Source: JAWLEV01 sp041685915 (GTDB taxonomy: Bacteria; Chloroflexota; Anaerolineae; UBA1429). Taken from it: 64,000 bases of DNA. Under the pieces are notes generated by a model, which saw only the letters and a list, made by a program, of their open reading frames with translations, made no database searches and had not been told where the DNA came from. How positions within the stretch are numbered: position 1 is the first letter of the stretch; the number at the start of each line of letters is the position of its first letter. The position numbers and the translations under genes are program-made. Below, in pieces: positions 17,519 to 25,037 of this stretch. The stretch covers positions 45,791 to 109,790 of the forward strand of contig JAWLEV010000001.1 of the NCBI GenBank assembly GCA_041685915.1, given 5' to 3'.

Positions 17519-18352
17519 TCAGGTACCCTGGGTCCGAGCGCTCTGCTTTCTGAGCAGCACCACATATCCGATGATCACCATCAACACGGTAATGAGGAGG
17601 GCAAAGACGCCATAGTCGCGTCTCTGCTCCTCTTTTTCTGCAGCGGGGACGGGTGTGGCACGGTTCTGAGCCACAGAGGTGGCGATGCGCATCGCCACCC
17701 TGTCTGGCGTACCCGCCGGCTCGGATGCCAAATCGCTTACACCTTCCGGCGATTCCTTTGCATTCTGATCCTGTAGCAGAGGGGGACGCGGTGTCCTGGA
17801 GGGGATCTCTTTCACATCTTCCTCAGAATGATTCTCGTGAAAGGTGGGGGTGACCGTGAGCGCTTCCGATAAAGGAGCACATAGCGTGGGAAAACTCATA
17901 TCTGGCGGCTGCCTCTGCCCCTTGCCCCAAATCCACACGTCCATGTCACCATCTTCCACGGCGCGGTTGCTGGCGCCAAGCCCCGAGTAAACCCATCCGC
18001 CATCCTCCCAATACCAATAGCGCCACGAGATATCGTCCGCTCTGCAGAAACAGTTCTCAGCGGGATAGTCGCACCCCAGATCCTCGATCTTGCAAACGGC
18101 AAAGCCCAAACCTCCACCATAATCCTTGACCACAACCGACAAACCCGCTCGCTCCAGCAGCTCGTAACCCGTCAACTCTCCCTCAAAGGCCACACATTCT
18201 GTAAAGATATCCCCTTTATCGAACGCGACGATGAGGCCCGCGCGATTGCTTCCTCCCTGCGCCGTTGCAGAAAAGGGAAAACAGAGTACCGCGCCCCCAC
18301 ACAAAAGGAGGAGGCTTACAAGAAACTTTTCAAATTCTCGCATCCCCACCAT
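17519..18352 (-). CDS. Secreted DUF4430 protein with C-terminal anchor (transcobalamin beta-domain-like)
   Basis: 277 residues: a signal peptide (~10-31), then a domain (~38-140) resembling DUF4430, the C-terminal domain of animal intrinsic factor and transcobalamin. It has the GYELLERAG, YWYWEDGGWVYSGLGASNR and GDMDVWIWG landmarks. A low-complexity Pro/Thr/Glu linker (~160-245) leads to a single membrane helix (~252-270) with a basic tail, so it should be displayed on the cell surface. It lies 61 bp after the barrel lipoprotein, in the same riboswitch-controlled unit. A B12-binding role is inferred from domain kinship and context. The start could be ATG 18352 or 18343. Confidence 0.75.
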   Translation of the reverse strand: MVGMREFEKFLVSLLLLCGGAVLCFPFSATAQGGSNRAGLIVAFDKGDIFTECVAFEGELTGYELLERAGLSVVVKDYGGGLGFAVCKIEDLGCDYPAENCFCRADDISWRYWYWEDGGWVYSGLGASNRAVEDGDMDVWIWGKGQRQPPDMSFPTLCAPLSEALTVTPTFHENHSEEDVKEIPSRTPRPPLLQDQNAKESPEGVSDLASEPAGTPDRVAMRIATSVAQNRATPVPAAEKEEQRRDYGVFALLITVLMVIIGYVVLLRKQSARTQGT

Positions 18353-18413
18353 CTAAAGCACCAATAATCCCATCTTCCTGCCGACAACCCTCATATACCG
18401 TGCCAGCGTGGCG

Positions 18414-19385
18414 CTATGGTAAATGGGGCAAGGGTTTGCCCAGCAGAGCAGGCACAGCCTGTGCCGTAGCAAGCAGATTCTCCCCTTCGCCGGCTTGCCA
18501 TTCAAACGCTCCATTCTCCCGCTGGAAACTCAGAAGAGCGTCCATCGCCGAGTTACCATCCACAAGCCACTCTTCACTTGACGCATCCTCTCCTGTGGCG
18601 ATCAGGGCCTGCAGACAGTAGGCGGTAGAGTTGGCATCCGCGTCGGCCGCTCCGTACGCTGTAGAGTAAACAAAGCCCCCCGTATCACTCTGTTGAGTAC
18701 CAAGAAAGTCCAACCCGTCCACAATAGAAGGGTCTTCTACTTTCACACCAGCCGCTACCAACGCCTGCAACGCCAAAGCCGTCGTATTCGAATCCGCTTC
18801 CGAATCTGGTGCAAACTCCCAGCCTCCGCTGGGTTCTTGAAGATCTATCAGAACCTCCACCATCTCCTGCGTGACGGATGCCTCTGCTGCGGCGAGACCC
18901 AGCATTCCCCAGGCCTGTTCTGTGGCGGATCCCCCCAGCCTTCCCACTCCCTCCACGTCGAAACTCGCAATGCGCTGCACGAAATCCTCTCCTCCAAAAT
19001 CATGTGGGTCGCGATCCGCCGCGGCGAGTCCCACAACTAGCTTGCCCGTACCCGCCGCATCCATAGCATAGCCCTCCCAGTTTGCCGCCAGATACTCGAG
19101 AGGAGTAGGGTTGCTCTCGGCTGTCCTCCAACTAGAGACATCCTCACCTACAGCCGCTCCCGCAAGGACGGCATCCAGCGTAATTCCTGCGTCGCCTCCA
19201 AAAGAACCTTCGTCCCCCTGTTGCGCAAGGATATACTCCAGTGCGGCATCGACGGCTTCCATCTGTCTCTCAGGTAAAGTGGCTGTCAACGCATCGTCTT
19301 TTTGAAAACTACACGCAGATCCAGACAGCACAAAAAGCGCAACGATGAGGAACAATCCAAGCACACGAGATGATATACGATACAT
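18414..19385 (-). CDS. Surface lipoprotein with alpha/alpha-barrel repeats (transcobalamin/intrinsic factor alpha-domain-like)
   Basis: 323 residues. A lipoprotein-type signal (LSGSAC, Cys at ~25) is followed by squalene-cyclase/prenyltransferase-like repeats: EGSFGG (~60), GGWEFAPDSEADSNTTALALQ and GGFVYSTAYGAADADANSTAYCLQ (~190-270), ending with an NGAFEWQAG repeat. The 'D-x-NSTA-x-x-LQAL' motif is typical of the alpha domain of the intrinsic factor/transcobalamin family. It should capture ligand outside the membrane. The ATG at 19385 has AGGAGGG upstream. A cobalamin riboswitch and terminator precede it. The DUF4430 gene follows, so the two domains fused in animals are separate genes here. 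Confidence 0.8.
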   Translation of the reverse strand: MYRISSRVLGLFLIVALFVLSGSACSFQKDDALTATLPERQMEAVDAALEYILAQQGDEGSFGGDAGITLDAVLAGAAVGEDVSSWRTAESNPTPLEYLAANWEGYAMDAAGTGKLVVGLAAADRDPHDFGGEDFVQRIASFDVEGVGRLGGSATEQAWGMLGLAAAEASVTQEMVEVLIDLQEPSGGWEFAPDSEADSNTTALALQALVAAGVKVEDPSIVDGLDFLGTQQSDTGGFVYSTAYGAADADANSTAYCLQALIATGEDASSEEWLVDGNSAMDALLSFQRENGAFEWQAGEGENLLATAQAVPALLGKPLPHLP

Positions 19386-19510
19386 ACTGCCCTCCTGACA
19401 ATTGACGGTAACGTGAAAAAGGGGGAATGGAACACGCTACAAACAAATTCTCCGCTTAAAATCTCCTTTCTCCGAGATACGCCCTCTTCAGAGAAAGGGG
19501 AGGACAGCAA

Positions 19511-19538
19511 ATAAAAACTCCCACCTGAAAGGTGGGAG
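19511..19538 (-). terminator. Riboswitch expression-platform terminator
   Basis: On the minus strand CTCCCACCT-TTC-AGGTGGGAG is followed by TTTTTATTT. It lies between the B12 aptamer and the lipoprotein gene, so B12 binding is expected to stop transcription here. Confidence 0.85.
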
Positions 19539-19590
19539 AACATATCCAATGCCCATCCCACCACCTCTCCTCGGAGGCGCCGGAATGAAA

Positions 19591-19704
19591 GACCATGGCA
19601 GGCGACCTGACTTCTCTATCCGAGTTACAGTTGCGGGACAGCGCCGGACTCGCACCGGCTTCCCCCATTATGCCTCGGGCACCGTGCCCAAGAGCACCAT
19701 GATC
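19591..19704 (-). promoter_or_regulatory. Cobalamin riboswitch aptamer
   Basis: Read on the minus strand, it contains the B12-box core AAGCCGGTGCGAGTCCGGCG, then CTGTCCCGCAACTGTAA and GCCTGCC, the classic cobalamin element. The ends pair as P1 (GATCATGG with CCATGGTC, 19697-19704 and 19591-19598). With the following terminator it should repress the two downstream secreted proteins when B12 is plentiful. Confidence 0.95.
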
Positions 19705-19727
19705 GATCAAGTATCAACTTTCATGTA

Positions 19728-19755
19728 AGTATAATCCGCTACCAGTCCATGTCAA
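19728..19755 (-). promoter_or_regulatory. Promoter of the riboswitch operon
   Basis: On the minus strand: TTGACA (19750-19755), a 16-base spacer, then TATACT (19728-19733), about 24 bases before the aptamer. Confidence 0.75.
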
Positions 19756-19762
19756 AAATCCT

Positions 19763-20653
19763 TTACTCCGGTCCCTGCAGCAGGCCTGAACCTGCGATAA
19801 GGTCAAGCATCTCCATAGTGATGGCGTGCTGACGCGCTGAATGATATCTCTGAGTAAGTTCCTCATTCATACGCTCCAGGTTCTCTTCAGCATTACCCAT
19901 AGCCCGAAAGCGCGCCGTCTGCTCGCTGGCCATCGACTCCATAAAGATCTGATAGAGCCTACAAAAGACCCACTCCCTCATGGCCCGCTGGAAAAGCTCA
20001 TCCTCATCCGTCTCGATGATGGGCTGCGGCCACCCCACACCCCCCTCTGGCAGCATGTCCCTCTCGAGGGGCAACCAACGACGGGCAATCGGCTCCTCCG
20101 TCATCCCCGATTTGTAAGGGGAATATATCACGTTAACAGTATCGACGAACCCTTCCTCAAGAAACTCCAGAAGCCGATTGCCAATCTCCCGCACCCTCTG
20201 AAAAGAGGGAACGGCAGCGATGGATGAGGAATAGGCCGCAAATAACTCATATTCCCGCCCGCGAAAAAAAGTCTCCGCACGTTTTCCAAAAGTGGCAAGC
20301 CATACCTCCTCCATCTCCGACTGCCACTCGTTGATCATCTCTTCGGCTCCCGAAAGCACGACCTCGTTGAATGCGCCACACAGCCCTCTTTCCGAAGCGA
20401 GCACGAGCACGAGAAGGCGGTGGGGCTCTGGTGGTTGGGTAGAGACATGCGCTTGCTCCAGAGTTCTGGAGGGTATACGGGGAAGCAGAACGGCCAGAAC
20501 ATCCTCCAAGATCTCCACGTAGCGAGAGGACGATCTCATGCGGCCCAGGGCCACGCGCCAGCCCCCGGTGGCAATGGAAAACAAAGAACTCACCATGGGC
20601 CTGATGCCCTCGACGTTATCAAGACGTTCCTGAATCCCGCTAAGATCTTCCAT
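19763..20653 (-). CDS. atpG: ATP synthase gamma subunit (N-type ATPase operon)
   Basis: 296 residues, the last gene of the ATPase operon. Gamma is the rotating shaft between the c ring and the alpha/beta head. The N-terminal GIQERLDNVEGI helix and the ERGLCGAFNE segment are family marks, and the C-terminal helix has the RFRAMGNAEENLERM pattern. The N-terminus is divergent from standard gamma. I used ATG 20653; a TTG at 20662 overlaps the atpA stop and is also possible. It ends close to the promoter of the B12 operon. Confidence 0.88.
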   Translation of the reverse strand: MEDLSGIQERLDNVEGIRPMVSSLFSIATGGWRVALGRMRSSSRYVEILEDVLAVLLPRIPSRTLEQAHVSTQPPEPHRLLVLVLASERGLCGAFNEVVLSGAEEMINEWQSEMEEVWLATFGKRAETFFRGREYELFAAYSSSIAAVPSFQRVREIGNRLLEFLEEGFVDTVNVIYSPYKSGMTEEPIARRWLPLERDMLPEGGVGWPQPIIETDEDELFQRAMREWVFCRLYQIFMESMASEQTARFRAMGNAEENLERMNEELTQRYHSARQHAITMEMLDLIAGSGLLQGPE

Positions 20654-20654
20654 G

Positions 20655-22445
20655 TCAGACAAACGTCTCCTTGAATTCCTGAATCAGCCCCGCGATATCA
20701 TTCTCCAATTCGTCGTCAAGGCGGTCCGCGCCATCGATGCGATCGATAAGAGTACGATAGTTCTTCTCTGCATAGGCCCAGAGATCCTGCTCGAAATCGG
20801 CGATGCGTTCCACCGGCACATCATCCAGATATCCCTCACTGGCAGCATACAGGATGAGAACCTGCTGCGGCACGGAGAGGGGTCCATAGGGATCCTGCTC
20901 CAGCACCTCACGAAGCCGACGACCGTGGGTCATCTGACGCTGCGTTGCCTCATCGACCTCTGCACCAAAGCGAGCAAATCTCTCCACCTCCTCATATTGA
21001 GCAAGCGTGAGCTTGATCTCACTGCTAATCTCTCGCATGATCTCCCTTTGAGCCTGTCCTCCCACCCGGGACACCGACTGTCCCACATCAATAGCGGGGC
21101 GGATATTCTGGTTAAAAAGATCGGAATCCAAATAGATCTGTCCATCGGTGATAGAGATCAAGTTAGTGGGGATGTAAGCGCTGATATTTCCCCTCTGCGT
21201 CTCGATGATGGGCAGAGCGGTGATGCTCCCTCCCCCTTCCTCATCGCTCAGGCGGCACGCGCGTTCCAGCAACCGAGCATGCAGGTAGAATATATCGCCA
21301 GGATAGGCCTCACGCCCTGGGGGGCGCCTCAGCAAGAGGGACAGTTCGCGATAGGCATCGGCATGTTTGGTAAGATCATCATACACGATAAGCACATCCC
21401 TCCCCTGATCGAGGAACTTTTCCGCGATGGTGCAACCAGAATATGGGGCCAGATAGAGCAAAGCGGGGGGATCATCCGGGCTGGCCATGACCACCACGGT
21501 ATTCTCCATAGCGTTGGTCTCTCGTAAAACGCGCAGGGTGCGCAGCATGATCGCCTTTCGTTGACCGATGCTCACATAGATGCAAAGCACATCCTGATCC
21601 CTCTGGTTGATGATGGCATCCAGAGCGATGTTCGCCTTTCCCGTCTGTCGATCTCCCAGGATAAGCTCGCGTTGCCCCCTTCCGATGGGTACGATGGCAT
21701 CGATGGCTTTTATACCCGTCTGCAACGGCACATCAACAGCCTGCCGCTCCATGATGCCCGCTGCTTCCCGTTCGATGAAGCGAAACTCCCGCGCGTTTAC
21801 ATCCCCTTTGCCATCTAAAGGCCTTCCCAAAGGATCTATTACGCGGCCCAGTAAGCGCTCATCTACAGGAATGGTGATGCGTCGCCCTGTGGAAGAGACG
21901 AGGTCACCGCCCTGAATGCCTTCTTCTGGGCCAAGCAGGATACAGTCCACCCATTCCCTCTCCAAATTCATGACCAATCCCAGCACGCCGGTGGAGAACT
22001 CTACTAACTCCTCCGTTTGGGCCAACGGCAACCCCCAGACAGAAGCCACGCCATCGCCGATCCTCCGCACCGTCCCCACATCCTTGATGGACAGACCAGC
22101 ACGCGTGGTCTCCGCCTCGCGTTCCATCGATGTCAGTATCTCATCAAAGGCCTCGGCTGGCCAATGCATGAGTTGTTCGAGCATACCCGTGGGAAGCTCC
22201 TCGAGAGTGGGAATCCTCTCGCGCATCATGGAAGTCGAGGGAACCGACAGACCGGCCTCTCTCATCTCTTCCACACTCCGAATGGAAAGCTCAGACCGAC
22301 TCTCGGCGCTTTCCCGCTCCACAAAATCCGGTACGTTCTCAAAGGCTTTATATGGACGACGCCTCAAAGTACGCCTTCGCGCACGCCCTCGCTTCTCCCG
22401 TTCCCCATCGGATGAGCTCGTCTCTTCGTCCTGCCTATCACTCAT
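20655..22445 (-). CDS. atpA: ATP synthase alpha subunit (N-type)
   Basis: 596 residues, longer than the usual ~500 because of a charged, Arg/Glu-rich N-terminal extension of about 80-100 residues. Alpha is the non-catalytic nucleotide-binding subunit of the head. The fold marks are clear: VDVPLQTGIKAIDAIVPIGRGQREL, the Arg-finger-region VGGQAQ and the PYSGCTIAE segment. The P-loop reads GDRQTGKA, with Ala in place of the Thr that normally ligates magnesium. ATG at 22445 overlaps the atpF stop. This gene order (F-A-G after D-C-R-B-E) is the N-ATPase pattern. Confidence 0.95.
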   Translation of the reverse strand: MSDRQDEETSSSDGEREKRGRARRRTLRRRPYKAFENVPDFVERESAESRSELSIRSVEEMREAGLSVPSTSMMRERIPTLEELPTGMLEQLMHWPAEAFDEILTSMEREAETTRAGLSIKDVGTVRRIGDGVASVWGLPLAQTEELVEFSTGVLGLVMNLEREWVDCILLGPEEGIQGGDLVSSTGRRITIPVDERLLGRVIDPLGRPLDGKGDVNAREFRFIEREAAGIMERQAVDVPLQTGIKAIDAIVPIGRGQRELILGDRQTGKANIALDAIINQRDQDVLCIYVSIGQRKAIMLRTLRVLRETNAMENTVVVMASPDDPPALLYLAPYSGCTIAEKFLDQGRDVLIVYDDLTKHADAYRELSLLLRRPPGREAYPGDIFYLHARLLERACRLSDEEGGGSITALPIIETQRGNISAYIPTNLISITDGQIYLDSDLFNQNIRPAIDVGQSVSRVGGQAQREIMREISSEIKLTLAQYEEVERFARFGAEVDEATQRQMTHGRRLREVLEQDPYGPLSVPQQVLILYAASEGYLDDVPVERIADFEQDLWAYAEKNYRTLIDRIDGADRLDDELENDIAGLIQEFKETFV

Positions 22446-23223
22446 ATTGACCACTCTCTTCCATACGAGAAATCAAATCCTCACGCACCCGCTCTCGGAT
22501 CTCGCGCAATTGCTGACGGATACTGTTATCGATAACCTTATCACCCAAACGCACCTGGACGCCCGCGATGAGCGAAGGATCCTCCTTCACGTCGAGCTCT
22601 ACACGTCGGTCTATCAAAGAGGATAGGGTATCTGTCAACGTCTCGGTCTGCTCCGCCGTCAGAGCCAAGGGGGTCACCACAAACGCAGTGGGCACTCTGC
22701 CACGTACCATGCGACGATACTCCTCCACATCGGGCTGAGACATCTGATAGATATTCGCTGCAAAGTTGGTCACCAGATCATCATGGGTTCGCCGGGTGGT
22801 GACCGAACGCACCACATTACCCGACAGATTGATGATGGTGTCCAACATATCATCATAATGGCGCATCACGACCTCGTTCCTCTGCCGATACAGATCCAGG
22901 CGCATCTCCTCTGTCAGTTGGTCGAGACGCTCCCGGGCTTCCTCCATAAGTTCCGTACTCCGCTCCGAGGCTTCTCTTCTTGCGGCACTCACGATCTCCT
23001 CGGCCTCTTCCTCCGCTTCCTGAATGCGCTCTTCCCATTCGGCCTGTAGGCGCGACGCTTCCGTTTCCTGCGTCCGGGCTTCTTCAAGAGTCTCAGATAT
23101 GGTGTTACTGCGCTCGTTCAACTTTTCCCGTAGCGGTTTGAACAAGAACCGGTTTAACAAAACCACAACTACCAGGAAATTGATGACCTGAAATAGTACC
23201 GTGGCCAAATCAAGGTCCAGCAT
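22438..23223 (-). CDS. atpF: ATP synthase b subunit with delta-like C-terminus
   Basis: 261 residues, longer than a normal b subunit (~160). A membrane helix (~7-27) leads into a long charged coiled coil (~40-120), then a C-terminal region (~180-250) that resembles the C-terminal part of the delta/OSCP subunit (the PLALTAEQTETL and VIDNSIRQQL segments). The operon has no separate delta gene, so this protein probably provides both stator functions, as in N-type ATPases. GGGGG lies seven bases before the ATG. Confidence 0.9.
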   Translation of the reverse strand: MLDLDLATVLFQVINFLVVVVLLNRFLFKPLREKLNERSNTISETLEEARTQETEASRLQAEWEERIQEAEEEAEEIVSAARREASERSTELMEEARERLDQLTEEMRLDLYRQRNEVVMRHYDDMLDTIINLSGNVVRSVTTRRTHDDLVTNFAANIYQMSQPDVEEYRRMVRGRVPTAFVVTPLALTAEQTETLTDTLSSLIDRRVELDVKEDPSLIAGVQVRLGDKVIDNSIRQQLREIRERVREDLISRMEESGQYE

Positions 23224-23234
23224 TTGCTATCCCC

Positions 23235-23507
23235 CTAGAGGCCAAATATATTGCTAAAGGGGTTGGCAAAGAGAAAGACGAGGCAGATCAAAAGCACATA
23301 AATTGCTGTGGACTCGAGTATGGCCAGCACGATCAACAATATGGCCTGTATACTATCCGCCACGCTGGGCTGGCGCGCCATATTCTCAAAGGCCTTGACG
23401 ATAGCCCGTCCCTCCATAAGAGCCGCTGTAATCGTGCCCAAAACGATGGTGGTCAATACGCCAACGGTGGTGATAACCGAGAAACGAAATAACTGATCCG
23501 GTGCCAT
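23235..23507 (-). CDS. atpE: ATP synthase c subunit, two-carboxylate N-type
   Basis: 90-residue, two-helix rotor ring protein. The polar loop carries the conserved ARQP. Helix 2 has E65-S66-T67 and Y70 (ESTAIY), the residues that hold sodium in Ilyobacter. At the helix-1 position of the sodium ligand Gln32 there is E32 (MEGRA). Two facing carboxylates are typical of N-type rotor rings, where proton binding has been reported. AGGAG lies upstream of the ATG. Confidence 0.93.
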   Translation of the reverse strand: MAPDQLFRFSVITTVGVLTTIVLGTITAALMEGRAIVKAFENMARQPSVADSIQAILLIVLAILESTAIYVLLICLVFLFANPFSNIFGL

Positions 23508-23559
23508 CTAGATCACACTCCTTTCCTTTTGAAAATCCCCACATATCAAAAGTCTACAC

Positions 23560-24255
23560 CTAAACACTTCCTCCCGAACCCGTAGAGGTCTCTGTCAGAT
23601 TCCCTGTGGCCTCCACGATATAAACGAGCGTGAGCACGGTAAAGACCAACGCCTGGAGCACGGAGGTGAGCATGCTCAAAAAAATCATAGGAATGGGGCC
23701 CAATACGGGCAGCAGCATGAAAAAGACCGCTACGACGATCTCTCCAGCAATGATATTGCCGAACAATCGCAAGGCTAGAGACAGCGTGCGACTCACCATG
23801 CTCAAAAGATTCATGGGCAACATGACGATGGGGCTGGCGAGCCTTTTCAAATGGCCCAATCCTCCTTGCCTCTCGATGCCAAAGTACTGAGTCGCGACCA
23901 AGGAGACGAGAGAAAAAGCCACTGTAGTATTGAGACTCCGCGTGGGTGCCTGAAAGCCGGGCACGATGCCCAACAGATTAGCGATGACGATAAAGATAAT
24001 CATCGTCGTTAGAAACGATACGACGTCGGGAAGGGCACGTCCTCCCATAGCATCTACAAGATTCTCTATGTACTCGACGATATATTCCAACAAAAGTTGC
24101 CACTTGGGAGGATCCCAGGCACGATACTTGCCATCGGCTAATATGGCCAACCCACCAAGAATGGTAACCATTATCGAAGTATGAACTACAGTATCCTTTA
24201 TCGGGATGCCGTAAACGGTAAACAATGTCTTGGGAAATATGTCCTGGATACCCAT
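23560..24255 (-). CDS. atpB: ATP synthase a subunit
   Basis: 231-residue integral membrane stator subunit with five or six helices. The conserved helix-5 segment LALRLFGNIIAGE supplies the Arg that works with the c-ring carboxylate. The C-terminus has the ALVFTVLTLVYI helix followed by a short Ser/Gly tail. The ATG at 24255 has GGGAG and GAGG nearby. The 132 bp upstream, to the end of the AtpR-like gene, is discussed separately. Confidence 0.94.
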   Translation of the reverse strand: MGIQDIFPKTLFTVYGIPIKDTVVHTSIMVTILGGLAILADGKYRAWDPPKWQLLLEYIVEYIENLVDAMGGRALPDVVSFLTTMIIFIVIANLLGIVPGFQAPTRSLNTTVAFSLVSLVATQYFGIERQGGLGHLKRLASPIVMLPMNLLSMVSRTLSLALRLFGNIIAGEIVVAVFFMLLPVLGPIPMIFLSMLTSVLQALVFTVLTLVYIVEATGNLTETSTGSGGSV

Positions 24256-24270
24256 AACCTCATCTACTCC

Positions 24271-24387
24271 CTATATATCAAGAGTATCACCAAAACTATG
24301 GCACCGCTCGATAGTCCTAACAGAGAAGAGTCTTTGTGCCAAACCCTTTGCTCCTGCGATGACACCAAAACCTATCCATGGAATCGC
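24271..24387 (-). pseudogene. In-frame continuation after the AtpR/AtpI-like stop (38 codons)
   Basis: Directly after the TGA of the AtpR-like gene the same frame stays open for 38 more codons, ending with TAG 15 bases before atpB. The peptide (IPWIGFGVIAGAKGL) matches the last helix of AtpI/AtpZ-type proteins, where PW is followed by a Gly-rich helix. Every other gene pair in this operon is tightly packed, so this stretch looks as if it was coding. It has no start codon of its own. It could be a nonsense mutation, a read-through, or a consensus error (TGG to TGA). Confidence 0.5.
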
Positions 24388-24654
24388 TCAGGCCCAGATC
24401 AACGAGAGCCAGCGCCCCAGCAAGGATCCGAGGATTAACCCCCCAGAGGCGACGAGGCCCTGCCGTGCCACAACAAACAAAAACGGAGCAAGAAGTACCA
24501 AACGCAGTAAAAACCCTCTGGCCATACGCCTTCCGGCGACGACAGGATCTCGGCCGGCAACGTGCCCGAGGGCCCGGCGCAACAGGAAAAGGTGAAAACT
24601 AGAAAAAGCAATACCAACCAAGATCCAGCAAAGACCTCTCACTACAAGGAGCAC
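24388..24654 (-). CDS. AtpR/AtpI-like ATPase accessory membrane protein
   Basis: 88 residues with two to three hydrophobic helices. The pattern 'RRMARGFLLRLVLL ... LGSLLGRWLSL' is like AtpR and AtpI. In N-type operons small membrane proteins AtpQ and AtpR lie between epsilon (atpC) and a (atpB), exactly here. They are thought to help assemble the c ring or supply magnesium. The start is GTG at 24654, just after the atpC stop, with AGAGGG upstream. The frame continues past the TGA (24271-24387), so the protein may be truncated or read through. No separate AtpQ gene is seen. Confidence 0.6.
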   Translation of the reverse strand: MLLVVRGLCWILVGIAFSSFHLFLLRRALGHVAGRDPVVAGRRMARGFLLRLVLLAPFLFVVARQGLVASGGLILGSLLGRWLSLIWA

Positions 24655-24656
24655 TA

Positions 24657-25037
24657 TTACCCTCTCTGCAAATCCTCGATCTCTTCGTCCGACAGGGACT
24701 CGTACAAGGCATCCTCGAGATCCGAAGGCGAGGCATCGGAAGCAACACCAGAAGCACCCTCCTCAGCAACTGGAGTCCCCGTCAATACAATACACCGTCC
24801 CCTCTCCACGCGCAGGATGCCCTCCCCCACCGCCATCTCCTCGATGGCACCATCGACCTGAAAACGGATCGCTCCCCGTGACAACAAAGCGATCAACGGC
24901 GCATGCCCCGGCCAGATGCCTAGCAGACCATCGGTAAGGGGAACCTGCAGCCAATCGACTTCCTCCTCATACACGATCCTTTCGGGAGAGATGATTTGTA
25001 AACGGATGTGCTTTGAAGAGCAAGGGGACGTACTCAT
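24657..25037 (-). CDS. atpC: ATP synthase epsilon subunit
   Basis: 126 residues, the N-terminal beta-sandwich of epsilon (IISPERIVYEEEV, GLLGIWPGHAPLIALL, VDG-GEGILRVERG). The usual C-terminal helical hairpin is replaced by a Ser/Asp/Glu-rich tail, so ATPase inhibition by epsilon may be absent. The ATG overlaps the atpD stop (ATGA). Confidence 0.92.
   Translation of the reverse strand: MSTSPCSSKHIRLQIISPERIVYEEEVDWLQVPLTDGLLGIWPGHAPLIALLSRGAIRFQVDGAIEEMAVGEGILRVERGRCIVLTGTPVAEEGASGVASDASPSDLEDALYESLSDEEIEDLQRG

Noticed and set aside
20652..21527. 291-codon frame opposite atpA
   Set aside because: Antisense shadow of a strongly conserved gene; no own ribosome site or family.
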